Assembly: GCF_035751725.1 (NCBI RefSeq)
Contig: NZ_CP142104.1
Location: 4,030,001-4,094,000 of the forward strand
DNA length: 64,000 bases
Direction: 5' to 3'
Source: Pseudomonas frederiksbergensis
Lineage (GTDB): Bacteria; Pseudomonadota; Gammaproteobacteria; Pseudomonadales; Pseudomonadaceae
Both the position numbers and the translations under genes were made by a program. Within the stretch, counting starts at the first letter, position 1, and every line of letters starts with the position of its first letter. The notes under the pieces are model-generated. The model ran no database searches and was not told the DNA's origin. It was given only the letters and a program-made list of their open reading frames with translations. Shown in pieces: positions 33,439-41,585 of the stretch.

Positions 33439-35775
33439 GTGGTTCACCATTCCATGGACATCAGGTTCACCCAACGTCTGTCGTACAAACAGGCCCGACT
33501 GACCGTCCTGGTGGGTTTCGTGCTGGGCACGTTGCTAAGCCTGGTGCAGATCGGCATCGATTATGCCAGCGAAGACGCGTCGATCAACCGTGAAATCCTC
33601 TCGTTGCTGGAAATCAGCCACAACCCGGCCTCGCGCATCGCCTACAACATCGACGCCGAACTCGCCCAGGAACTGGCCCTGGGCCTGTTGCGCTCACCGG
33701 CCATCATCGGCGCCGAACTGATCGACAACAACAATACGGTCCTGGCCAGCGTCAAGCGCCCCGAATTACAGAGCAGCTACCGGTTCATCAGTGACTTTCT
33801 CTTTGGCGCCCAACGCCAGTTCGAAGACCGGCTCTACCTGAGCCATCTGCCCGGAGAATCCCTGGGTGTGTTGCGGTTGGATGTCGACACGTATTCGTTT
33901 GGCAGTCGCTTCCTGCGTCGGGCCGAAATCACCTTGCTCAACGGTTTCGCCCGCAGCCTGATCCTGACCGGCCTGCTGCTGGCGCTGTTCTACGTCATGC
34001 TCACAAAGCCGTTGGTGAGGGTCATCCGCGAGCTGAGCAGCCGCGATCCCGGCACCCTCGAACAGAGCCCGCTGGAATGCCCTTCCGGCCATCAATACGA
34101 TGAAATCGGCGTGCTGGTATCGGTCGCCAACCAGCAGTTCGAAAATATCTCCACCGAGATCCAGCAGCGGCGCACGGCTGAAAATCGCCTCACCGATTAC
34201 CTGGCGCAACTGGAAAACATCGTTTCGGCGCGCACCGCCGAACTCAAGGCCATCAACGCCCGCCTCAGCCAGTCCAACGAAGAGCTGGAAGTGGCCCGGC
34301 GTACCGCCCTGGACATGGCCGACGCACGCTCCGCATTCCTTGCCAACATGAGCCATGAGATCCGCACGCCACTCAACGGCCTGCTCGGGATGATCGCGCT
34401 GTCGCTGGACGGCCCGCTGACCGCCGAACAACAGCAACAACTGTCGATTGCCCACGACTCGGGCAAGGTACTGGTCGAGCTGCTGAACGATATCCTCGAC
34501 CTGTCCAAATTCGACGCCGGTCAATTGGAACTCGAACGCATTCCATTCGACCTGGGTTCGCTGATTGAAGACACCGCCAACCTGCTCTCCCAGAATGCCG
34601 CCCCGAGCGTCGAGCTGGCGTGCCTGATCGATCCGCAGTTTCCCGCGCAGGTGCTTGGCGACCCGACCCGCGTCCGCCAGATCGTCAGCAACCTGCTGTC
34701 CAACGCCTTGAAGTTCACCCGCTTCGGCCGGGTCGATGTGCGCTTGAGCCAGTACGAAGGCGGCGTGCGGATCGAAGTCTGCGACACCGGCATCGGCATC
34801 CCCCAGGAGGCCCAGGCGCGGATTCTCCAGCCGTTCACCCAGGCCGGCGCCGGCATTACTCGCCAGTTCGGCGGCACCGGGTTGGGGCTGGCATTGACCT
34901 ACAACCTCTGCGAAGCCATGCAGGGCCGGCTGACGATCAGCTCCGAAGCCGGCTTCGGCAGCCAGTTCTGCGCAGACCTGCCGCTGCCTTGCCACACCCC
35001 CGCTGCGCCCATCGAGCCCTTGCATGGAAACGTCGTGGCCATTACCACCTCCAACAGCGGGCTGAGCGAACTGCTGGGCATGTTGCTACCCGCCTGGGGA
35101 GTGGATTATATCCAGCGTTCCGTCGATGACGGGCTGCTGGGGCTCAAGCCCGACGTCCTGGTGACCGATTGCCCGGAATGCCTGTTCAACCTGCGACCGA
35201 CCTTCGACGCCCCCATCCTGTTGGTCACCGCCTACGGCAGTTTCATGCCCAGCGAAGAAGCGAGCGCCCTCGCCCCCTTGCTGCAACAGGCCCGGCCGTT
35301 GGCGCGCCATGCGCTTTACCAGATTTTGCGTCGTGCCTTGCAAAGCGAGGCGACCACGATCAATGAAGCGCAGATAGAAGCCTCGGCCCCCGCCTTGCGT
35401 GCTCGCGTGCTGCTGGTGGAAGACAACCCCGTCAACCAACTGGTGGCCAAGGGGATGCTGATCAAACTGGGGTGTGAAGTGGTTGTCGCGGCCCATGGCG
35501 CCGAGGGCCTGGACCAGCTCGAACAACGGGAATTCGACCTCGTCTTGATGGACTGCAACATGCCGGTCATGGACGGTTACGAAGCCAGCCGGCAGATCCG
35601 CCGCAGCGGGCGCTGGCCGGACCTGCCGATTGTCGCGCTGACGGCCAACGCCATGCCCGAGGAACGGGAGCGCTGCCGGGCCGCTGGCATGAGCGACTAT
35701 CTGTCCAAGCCGTTCCGTCGCGAAGAACTGGCCGCACTGCTGGATCAATGGGTGCCCACTACGTCAGCGCTTTGA
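33439..35775 (+). CDS. sagS: Hybrid sensor kinase SagS
   Basis: A 778-residue membrane kinase. An N-terminal helix (about 24-44), a periplasmic HmsP-like sensor to about 170, a second helix (LILTGLLLALFYVMLTKPLV), a HAMP/coiled-coil linker, HisKA with His306 in NMSHEIRTPLNG, ATPase (LSNALKFT, DTGIGIP, GTGLGLAL), then a degenerate receiver-like stretch (about 530-630) and a true receiver with Asp705 in LVLMDCNMPVMDG. In P. aeruginosa SagS switches cells from motile to surface-attached growth through HptB and biofilm regulators. Identity rests on the sequence pattern and on the neighbouring ospR-gpx-msrB genes, which flank sagS there. GTG 33439 has AAGGGA upstream; ATG 33454 is possible. Confidence 0.88.
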   Translation: MVHHSMDIRFTQRLSYKQARLTVLVGFVLGTLLSLVQIGIDYASEDASINREILSLLEISHNPASRIAYNIDAELAQELALGLLRSPAIIGAELIDNNNTVLASVKRPELQSSYRFISDFLFGAQRQFEDRLYLSHLPGESLGVLRLDVDTYSFGSRFLRRAEITLLNGFARSLILTGLLLALFYVMLTKPLVRVIRELSSRDPGTLEQSPLECPSGHQYDEIGVLVSVANQQFENISTEIQQRRTAENRLTDYLAQLENIVSARTAELKAINARLSQSNEELEVARRTALDMADARSAFLANMSHEIRTPLNGLLGMIALSLDGPLTAEQQQQLSIAHDSGKVLVELLNDILDLSKFDAGQLELERIPFDLGSLIEDTANLLSQNAAPSVELACLIDPQFPAQVLGDPTRVRQIVSNLLSNALKFTRFGRVDVRLSQYEGGVRIEVCDTGIGIPQEAQARILQPFTQAGAGITRQFGGTGLGLALTYNLCEAMQGRLTISSEAGFGSQFCADLPLPCHTPAAPIEPLHGNVVAITTSNSGLSELLGMLLPAWGVDYIQRSVDDGLLGLKPDVLVTDCPECLFNLRPTFDAPILLVTAYGSFMPSEEASALAPLLQQARPLARHALYQILRRALQSEATTINEAQIEASAPALRARVLLVEDNPVNQLVAKGMLIKLGCEVVVAAHGAEGLDQLEQREFDLVLMDCNMPVMDGYEASRQIRRSGRWPDLPIVALTANAMPEERERCRAAGMSDYLSKPFRREELAALLDQWVPTTSAL

Positions 35776-36220
35776 TCTGGGCCAACAGGTGGTCCAGGCC
35801 ATCGCGCAGGTCGCCCAAGCGATCCAGATCGACGCCGCTGTCGCACAACAAGCGAGCCTTGAGCGGGCCGACTTGCTCACGCAACGCCTTTCCGCTTTCC
35901 GACAGGCTCAGGTGCACCTCGCGTTCATCCCGGGCCGAACGCTGGCGCTGGACCAGCTCCAGCTGTTCCAAACGCTTGAGCAGCGGCGTCAGCGTGCCTG
36001 AATCGAGCAGCAAGCGTTCGCCCAGGGCTTTTACAGTCGGCTGCTCCGGCGTGTTGTCCTGCCATTCCCACAGTACGAGCATCGCCAGGTATTGCGGGTA
36101 GGTCAGGCCAAGCTGTTCCAGCATCGGCTTGTAGCCACGGATCACCGCCCGCGATGCGGCGTACAACTTGAAGCACAGCTGGCTGTCGAGCTTCAGCGAA
36201 TCGACTGGCAGATCATTCAT
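35759..36220 (-). CDS. ospR: MarR-type oxidative stress regulator OspR
   Basis: A 153-residue OhrR/OspR-family repressor that senses oxidation by cysteine. Cys16 in DSQLCFKLY is the predicted sensing cysteine and Cys125 or so in ARLLCDSG the second. The winged helix has VKALGERLLLDSGTLTPLLKRLEQLELVQRQRSARDEREVHLSLS. It overlaps gpx by ATGA, and the palindrome upstream of gpx is its likely operator, which means self-regulation with gpx. Its 3' end overlaps sagS by 17 bp. Genes and order match P. aeruginosa PA2825-PA2826. Confidence 0.92.
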   Translation of the reverse strand: MNDLPVDSLKLDSQLCFKLYAASRAVIRGYKPMLEQLGLTYPQYLAMLVLWEWQDNTPEQPTVKALGERLLLDSGTLTPLLKRLEQLELVQRQRSARDEREVHLSLSESGKALREQVGPLKARLLCDSGVDLDRLGDLRDGLDHLLAQIKALT

Positions 36221-36702
36221 TTGAGCAGGGCTTCGATCTCGGCGGTGAGGTCCTGGGGCTTGGTGGTCGGGGCAAAGCGCCTGACCACTTGGCCGTCCTT
36301 GCCGATCAGGAACTTGGTGAAATTCCATTTGATGCCCTTGGACCCCAGCACGCCAGGCGCCCGCTGCTTGAGCTGGACGAACAATGGATGGGCATTGGCG
36401 CCGTTGACTTCGACTTTCTTGAACAGTGGAAAGCTCACGCCGAAATTGAGCTCGCAAAACTCGGAAATGGCGCCTTCGTTGCCTGGCTCCTGCTTGCCGA
36501 ACTGATTGCAGGGAAAACCCAGTACCACCAGCCCCTGGTCCTTGTAGGACTGCCACAATGCCTCAAGCCCCTTGTACTGCGGGGTAAAGCCACATTGGCT
36601 GGCAGTATTGACCACCAAAACGGCCTTGCCGGCGAAATCCGCGAGGGTCTTTTCTTCACCCTTGATGGTGGTGCAGGGAATGCTCAGCAAATTGTCAGTC
36701 AT
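36217..36702 (-). CDS. gpx: Glutathione/thioredoxin peroxidase
   Basis: A 161-residue peroxidase that reduces hydrogen and organic peroxides. The active-site motif VVNTASQCGFTPQY carries the peroxidatic Cys (the selenocysteine position), LGFPCNQFGKQEPG the Gln and the resolving-Cys region, and IKWNFTKFLIG the Trp/Asn. ATG 36702 follows AGGAG; the longer frame from 36747 runs into the operator. It is the first gene of the gpx-ospR unit. Confidence 0.95.
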   Translation of the reverse strand: MTDNLLSIPCTTIKGEEKTLADFAGKAVLVVNTASQCGFTPQYKGLEALWQSYKDQGLVVLGFPCNQFGKQEPGNEGAISEFCELNFGVSFPLFKKVEVNGANAHPLFVQLKQRAPGVLGSKGIKWNFTKFLIGKDGQVVRRFAPTTKPQDLTAEIEALLK

Positions 36703-36745
36703 GACGGCGGCTCCTGGAAAGGTTGGGGAGACGAAGATAGCGAGC

Positions 36746-36769
36746 AATTAAATTGTGTGCAATTTAATT
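36746..36769. promoter_or_regulatory. Putative OspR operator upstream of gpx-ospR
   Basis: A perfect 10-bp inverted repeat, AATTAAATTG / CAATTTAATT, around a 4-base TGTG centre. It lies 44 bp before the gpx start. AT-rich dyads of this shape are typical for OhrR/OspR-type MarR repressors, and the operon encodes such a repressor. Confidence 0.75.
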
Positions 36770-36802
36770 ATCCGGACACCTCGATAAAACCAAACGGCTC
36801 TT

Positions 36803-36830
36803 GTGGCGAGGGAGCTTGCCCCCTCGCCAC
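36803..36830. repeat. REP-like palindrome
   Basis: GTGGCGAGGG / CCCTCGCCAC with the usual GAGCTTGCC centre, located between gpx and msrB. It matches the other GTGGCGAGGGAGCTTGC-type repeats in the window. Confidence 0.75.
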
Positions 36831-36847
36831 GAAGGCCGCGCCGAGTC

Positions 36848-37243
36848 TTACTCGCGCGGCACCAGATCCAGGCACACCGAGTTGATGCAATAACGCAAGC
36901 CGGTAGGCGGCGGGCCGTCGGGGAAGACGTGGCCCAGGTGCGCGTCGCATTTGGCGCAGACCACCTCGGTGCGAATCATGCCATGGCTCACATCCCGTAT
37001 TTCCACCACCGCGCGGCCTTCGATCGGCGCGTAGAAACTCGGCCAGCCACAGCCCGAATCGAACTTGGTCGTCGAATCAAACAGCGGTTCGTTGCAGCAA
37101 ATGCAGTGGTAAACGCCGTCGATCTTGGTCTCGTTGTATTTGCCGGAGAACGGTCGCTCGGTGCCTTTGAGCCTGCAGACGTTGTATTGCTCCGGATCGA
37201 GCATCTCACGCCATTCTTCAAGGGTTTTCTCCAACTTTTCCAT
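36848..37243 (-). CDS. msrB: Peptide methionine-R-sulfoxide reductase MsrB
   Basis: A 131-residue enzyme that repairs methionine-R-sulfoxide in proteins. Zinc is held by CICC and CAKC, the substrate site is [13 protein letters not shown], and the catalytic cysteine is in [15 protein letters not shown] 37243 gives the usual start [15 protein letters not shown]; upstream frame sequence is not family-like. It lies close to gpx-ospR and an msrC gene, making a local methionine-oxidation repair group. Confidence 0.96.
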   Translation of the reverse strand: MEKLEKTLEEWREMLDPEQYNVCRLKGTERPFSGKYNETKIDGVYHCICCNEPLFDSTTKFDSGCGWPSFYAPIEGRAVVEIRDVSHGMIRTEVVCAKCDAHLGHVFPDGPPPTGLRYCINSVCLDLVPRE

Positions 37244-37463
37244 CGTCCTACCTCGGCAATTGAAAAAGCCCGATCCGACGCTTTTCCACAGATCGGGCGG
37301 CACGTATGATTGCGCCTCGTCAGGCGCCAGTCTGGCAGTCACGCCATGCGCATTCAAATGGATTGTGGCGCATCTACCGCGTCCGGCCCGGGCACAGACG
37401 CAGGATCCCCAGTACGGTAGTTCATCTGCCCCCTGGATCGTTCATTTTCGGGAACACATCGCC

Positions 37464-38675
37464 ATGCAGGTCAGCAAATCGAACAAGCTCGCCAACGTCT
37501 GCTACGACATTCGCGGCCCGGTGCTCAAGCACGCCAAACGCCTGGAAGAGGAAGGCCACCGCATCCTCAAGCTGAACATCGGCAACCCGGCGCCCTTTGG
37601 TTTCGAAGCGCCCGATGAGATCCTCCAGGACGTCATCCGCAACCTGCCGACCGCCCAGGGCTACAGCGACTCCAAAGGCCTGTTCAGTGCGCGCAAGGCC
37701 GTGATGCAGTATTACCAGCAGAAGCAGGTCGAGGGCATCGGTATCGAGGACATCTACCTGGGCAACGGCGTGTCCGAGCTGATCGTGATGTCCATGCAGG
37801 CCCTGCTCAACAACGGCGATGAAGTGCTGGTACCGGCACCGGACTATCCGCTGTGGACGGCTGCCGTGAGCCTGTCCGGCGGCAATCCGGTGCATTACTT
37901 GTGCGATGAACAAGCCGATTGGTTTCCCGACCTGGCGGACATCAAGGCCAAGATCACGCCCAACACCAAGGCCCTGGTGATCATCAATCCGAACAACCCG
38001 ACCGGCGCCGTCTATTCCCGGGAAGTGTTGCTGGGCATGCTGGAACTGGCCCGCCAGCACAACCTGGTGGTGTTTTCCGACGAGATCTACGACAAGATCC
38101 TGTACGACGACGCCGTGCACGTCTGCACCGCCTCCCTTGCGCCCGACCTTCTTTGCCTGACCTTCAACGGTTTGTCCAAGTCCTATCGCGTCGCCGGCTT
38201 CCGCTCCGGCTGGATCGCCATTTCCGGGCCCAAGCATCACGCCCAGAGCTACATCGAAGGCATCGACATGCTGGCCAACATGCGCCTGTGCGCCAACGTG
38301 CCGAGCCAGCACGCGATCCAGACGGCGCTGGGTGGCTACCAGAGCATCAACGACCTGGTCCTGCCCCAGGGCCGGCTGCTGGAGCAACGCAACCGTACGT
38401 GGGAATTGCTCAACGACATCCCTGGCGTCAGCTGCGTCAAGCCAATGGGGGCCTTGTATGCCTTCCCACGGATCGACCCGAAAGTCTGCCCAATCCACAA
38501 CGACGAAAAATTCGTCCTCGACCTGCTGCTGTCCGAGAAGCTGCTGGTCGTCCAGGGCACGGCGTTCAACTGGCCATGGCCGGATCATTTCCGCGTCGTG
38601 ACCCTGCCACGGGTCGACGACCTCGACCAGGCCATCGGCCGCATCGGCAACTTCCTCAAGTCCTACCGCCAGTAG
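37464..38675 (+). CDS. alaA: Alanine-forming aminotransferase, AlaA (YfbQ) type
   Basis: A 403-residue class I PLP enzyme; E. coli AlaA moves the amino group of glutamate to pyruvate to make alanine. The sequence starts MQVSKSNKLANVCYDIRGPV, has the PLP lysine in GLSKSYRVAGFRSGW, and INPNNPTGAVYS and SDEIYDK motifs, all as in AlaA. It is divergent from msrB and followed by a perfect 11-bp hairpin. The frame runs upstream to 37125 without family sequence. Confidence 0.9.
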   Translation: MQVSKSNKLANVCYDIRGPVLKHAKRLEEEGHRILKLNIGNPAPFGFEAPDEILQDVIRNLPTAQGYSDSKGLFSARKAVMQYYQQKQVEGIGIEDIYLGNGVSELIVMSMQALLNNGDEVLVPAPDYPLWTAAVSLSGGNPVHYLCDEQADWFPDLADIKAKITPNTKALVIINPNNPTGAVYSREVLLGMLELARQHNLVVFSDEIYDKILYDDAVHVCTASLAPDLLCLTFNGLSKSYRVAGFRSGWIAISGPKHHAQSYIEGIDMLANMRLCANVPSQHAIQTALGGYQSINDLVLPQGRLLEQRNRTWELLNDIPGVSCVKPMGALYAFPRIDPKVCPIHNDEKFVLDLLLSEKLLVVQGTAFNWPWPDHFRVVTLPRVDDLDQAIGRIGNFLKSYRQ

Positions 38676-38682
38676 TCCGGCC

Positions 38683-38711
38683 AGCGTGCGAGGGCCCTCG
38701 CCTCGCACGCT
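38683..38711. terminator. Strong hairpin after alaA
   Basis: AGCGTGCGAGG and CCTCGCACGCT pair perfectly over 11 bp with a 7-base loop, 7 bp after the stop codon. There is no T-run, so it may act as mRNA 3'-end protection or as part of a terminator. Confidence 0.5.
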
Positions 38712-38901
38712 GTCTGATTCAGCAACACATCCGTTCTTTGCGCGGCGGCTGGCCTTCTACACTGGGAATCGAGCATCCGGTATGAAAGGAGACTCAACGT
38801 TCAGGGGGCATGGACGTCAAATCTCAATTCCGCGACGACTTTCAGAAAAGTCTTTCAAACATTTAGGATGCGTGTAGGACACAGTTTGAAATAGTAGGCG
38901 A

Positions 38902-38930
38902 GTTGAATAGCCCGCGGCAGCACCTTATAT
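38902..38930 (+). promoter_or_regulatory. Possible sigma-32 promoter of htpX
   Basis: GTTGAAT, 14 bases, CCTTATAT resembles the heat-shock pattern CTTGAAA-N13/15-CCCCATnT and lies 46 bp before the htpX start. htpX is heat-shock induced in other bacteria. The match to the -10 is partial. Confidence 0.4.
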
Positions 38931-38976
38931 ACCCCGCATAACGCTACATCTTTAGCATGAGGAGATTGCTACCACC

Positions 38977-39864
38977 ATGATGCGCATCCTGCTGTTTTTG
39001 GCCACTAACCTGGCGGTCGTGCTGATTGCCAGCATCACCCTGAGCCTTTTCGGCTTCAACGGGTTCATGGCGGCCAACGGGGTTGATCTCAACCTCAATC
39101 AGCTGCTGATCTTCTGTGCGGTGTTCGGTTTCGCCGGTTCCCTGTTCTCGCTGTTCATCTCCAAGTGGATGGCGAAGATGAGCACCGGCACCCAGATCAT
39201 CAGCCAGCCGCGCACTCGCCACGAACAATGGCTGCTGCAGACTGTAGAGCAGCTGTCCCGTGAAGCCGGAATCAAGATGCCCGAAGTCGGGATTTTCCCG
39301 GCCTACGAGGCCAACGCCTTTGCCACCGGCTGGAACAAGAACGACGCCCTGGTCGCGGTTAGCCAGGGCCTGCTCGAACGGTTTTCGCCGGACGAAGTCA
39401 AGGCCGTACTGGCGCACGAGATCGGTCACGTGGCCAACGGCGACATGGTGACCTTGGCGTTGATCCAGGGCGTGGTGAACACCTTCGTGATGTTCTTCGC
39501 CCGCATCATTGGCAACTTTGTCGACAAGGTGATCTTCAAGAACGAAGAAGGCCAAGGCATCGCCTATTACGTGGCAACCATTTTCGCCGAGCTGGTACTG
39601 GGCATCCTCGCCAGCGCCATCGTCATGTGGTTCTCGCGTAAACGCGAATTCCGCGCCGATGACGCCGGTGCCCGCCTGGCCGGCACCAGCGCCATGATCG
39701 GCGCCCTGCAACGCCTGCGGGCCGAGCAGGGTCTGCCGGTGCACATGCCCGACACCTTGAATGCCTTTGGCATCAACGGCGGCATCAAGCAGGGCCTGGC
39801 CCGCATGTTCATGAGCCACCCGCCGCTGGAAGAGCGAATCGACGCACTGCGTCGCCGTGGTTGA
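38977..39864 (+). CDS. htpX: Membrane zinc protease HtpX
   Basis: A 295-residue M48-family metalloprotease that helps degrade misfolded membrane proteins together with FtsH. Two N-terminal helices ([19 protein letters not shown] and [18 protein letters not shown]) are followed by HEIGH at His147 and its glutamate ligand in [12 protein letters not shown] segments follow the active site (about 160-180 and 195-220). ATG 38977 has AGGAG upstream. A terminator follows. Confidence 0.96.
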   Translation: MMRILLFLATNLAVVLIASITLSLFGFNGFMAANGVDLNLNQLLIFCAVFGFAGSLFSLFISKWMAKMSTGTQIISQPRTRHEQWLLQTVEQLSREAGIKMPEVGIFPAYEANAFATGWNKNDALVAVSQGLLERFSPDEVKAVLAHEIGHVANGDMVTLALIQGVVNTFVMFFARIIGNFVDKVIFKNEEGQGIAYYVATIFAELVLGILASAIVMWFSRKREFRADDAGARLAGTSAMIGALQRLRAEQGLPVHMPDTLNAFGINGGIKQGLARMFMSHPPLEERIDALRRRG

Positions 39865-39883
39865 TCGCTAGAGCCTCAAAAGG

Positions 39884-39911
39884 AAAGCCCGCAGCGATGC
39901 GGGCTTTTTTG
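39884..39911. terminator. Intrinsic terminator after htpX
   Basis: Stem AAAGCCCGCA / TGCGGGCTTT with the GCGA loop and a T-run. It lies between htpX and the convergent tpm gene and could serve both. Confidence 0.9.
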
Positions 39912-39957
39912 TGGCTACCGTTTCATGCGGTGCCTGGCCTGTCATAAGCACCACACA

Positions 39958-40611
39958 TCAAAGCCTGGAAAGGAGATACACCCGCTCATCCAACCGCTTC
40001 ACACCCGCCTGCAAGAATTTCCAGCTCTCTCCCAACACATCCTGCTCCAGCAAGACCTCCAGCTGCCAGCCCCCACCCAGTAACCGCTGCACCTCGTCAT
40101 GCCCAACGGAAAACGGCGGTCCAGGCATTTCGTCCTGATTGTAATCGAGCGTAATCAACAGTCCGACACAGTCTGGCAATATCCGCTGCAAGTGGGCCAC
40201 GTACCGCTCGCGCATCGGCGCCGGCAAGGCGATCAATGCCGCGCGGTCATACAACGTCGCGCAATCAACGACATCCAATGGCGTCAAAGCAAAGAAATCG
40301 CCGCAGCGAATTTCGATGGCACCGGCACGAAATACCTTGAAGGCGCCCTCCTCACTCACGTTCGGCTCAAGCTGGTGCTCCCGGAAAAAATCAGTGACAG
40401 CTTTTTCCGACAGTTCCACGCCGAGCACTGAGCAACCCTGCTCGGCCAACCACAGCATATCCAGGGTCTTACCGCACAGGGGCACCAACACTCGTGTCTC
40501 TTCAGGCAATCCCAACTGGGGCCAGAAACGCTGAAGGTAAGGGTTCACTTGCGGCAGATGAAAGCCGATCTGGTTGGCGGACCAGCGCTTATGCCAAAAC
40601 TCGGGATCCAT
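39958..40611 (-). CDS. tpm: Thiopurine S-methyltransferase
   Basis: A 217-residue SAM-dependent methyltransferase. The opening [15 protein letters not shown], the SAM site [19 protein letters not shown] and [12 protein letters not shown] are typical. Pseudomonas Tpm methylates thiopurines and also selenite or tellurite, giving volatile or less toxic products. ATG 40611 ([10 protein letters not shown]) is the family start. It is divergent from the dioxygenase gene. Confidence 0.92.
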   Translation of the reverse strand: MDPEFWHKRWSANQIGFHLPQVNPYLQRFWPQLGLPEETRVLVPLCGKTLDMLWLAEQGCSVLGVELSEKAVTDFFREHQLEPNVSEEGAFKVFRAGAIEIRCGDFFALTPLDVVDCATLYDRAALIALPAPMRERYVAHLQRILPDCVGLLITLDYNQDEMPGPPFSVGHDEVQRLLGGGWQLEVLLEQDVLGESWKFLQAGVKRLDERVYLLSRL

Positions 40612-40715
40612 GGGGTTCGCTCCATAAATTCGATCAAAACAGCTCAAAACTTATATTAGATTTTGATCATTGACCTGGCAGAAGATGACACGTCTTAACG
40701 CTCAGGAGCCCGCTC

Positions 40716-41483
40716 ATGCTGCCCAGCCTGTTTATTTCCCATGGCTCACCCATGCTTGCCCTGGAACCCGGCGAAAGCGGCCCGGCCCTGGCTCGCCTGG
40801 CCGCACAACTGCCCAGGCCCAAGGCCATTGTCGTAGTCTCGGCTCATTGGGAGAGCGATGAGCTGCTGGTCAGCGCCAATCCGCAGCCACGCACCTGGCA
40901 CGACTTCGGCGGCTTTCCACCTGCATTGTATGAAGTGCAATACCCAGCGCCTGGCGATCCTCGACTGGCAAGACAGGTGGCAGACATGCTCAACGCCGCG
41001 CATCTGCCGGCACGCCTCGACCCTCAGCGGCCATCCGACCATGGCGTCTGGGTGCCGTTATTGTTGATGTATCCCGAGGCGGATATTCCCGTGGTACAGG
41101 TCTCTTTGCCTAGCCGCCAGGGGCCGACGCTGCAAACGCGAGTCGGTCACGCGTTGGCGAACCTGCGCGAACAAGACGTGCTGGTGATCGGTTCCGGAAG
41201 CATTACGCACAACCTGCGCGACCTGGATTGGAACGCCGGCCCCGACAGCATCGAGCCGTGGGCCAAGGCGTTTCGTGATTGGATAGTCGAGCAACTGGCG
41301 GCCAACAACGAGCCCGCGCTGCACGATTACCGCCGACAGGCGCCCAATGCCGTGCGCAGCCATCCCAGCGATGAGCATTTGTTGCCGCTGTTTTTTGCTC
41401 GCAGCGCCGGTGGAAAATTCAGCGTTGCCCATGCAGGTTTCACCATGGGAACACTGGGGATGGATATCTATCGGTTCGACTGA
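40716..41483 (+). CDS. ygiD: DODA-type extradiol dioxygenase (YgiD-like)
   Basis: A 255-residue class III extradiol dioxygenase. FISHGSPMLALEPG holds the first metal His, VVVSAHWESDELLVS the second, and FTMGTLGMDIYRFD closes the protein. E. coli YgiD opens the ring of DOPA; the natural substrate is not known. It ends at a terminator shared with deaD. The symbol reflects family placement. Confidence 0.88.
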   Translation: MLPSLFISHGSPMLALEPGESGPALARLAAQLPRPKAIVVVSAHWESDELLVSANPQPRTWHDFGGFPPALYEVQYPAPGDPRLARQVADMLNAAHLPARLDPQRPSDHGVWVPLLLMYPEADIPVVQVSLPSRQGPTLQTRVGHALANLREQDVLVIGSGSITHNLRDLDWNAGPDSIEPWAKAFRDWIVEQLAANNEPALHDYRRQAPNAVRSHPSDEHLLPLFFARSAGGKFSVAHAGFTMGTLGMDIYRFD

Positions 41484-41526
41484 TGGGCCGGGCCGATCCA
41501 TCTGAGGCGCACCAAACGACAGGCAA

Positions 41527-41557
41527 AAAAATCCCCGAACCAGTCGGGGATTTTTTC
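41527..41557. terminator. Bidirectional intrinsic terminator
   Basis: The stem AAAATCCCCGA / TCGGGGATTTT with ACCAG loop ends both ygiD and the convergent deaD gene; both flanks are A/T-rich. Confidence 0.92.
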
Positions 41558-41585
41558 ATGCTCGATCAATCAACCCGCAAGTCGA

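Larger units (their letters stand above)
38676..38976. other. 301-bp region between alaA and htpX with hairpin and promoter
   Basis: No convincing gene. It holds the 11-bp hairpin after alaA (38683-38711), a putative heat-shock promoter (38902-38930), and the TTTCAGAAAAGTCTTTCAAA stretch at about 38842 of unknown meaning. Short frames (for instance MDVKSQFRDD at 38810) have no good ribosome site. Confidence 0.5.
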
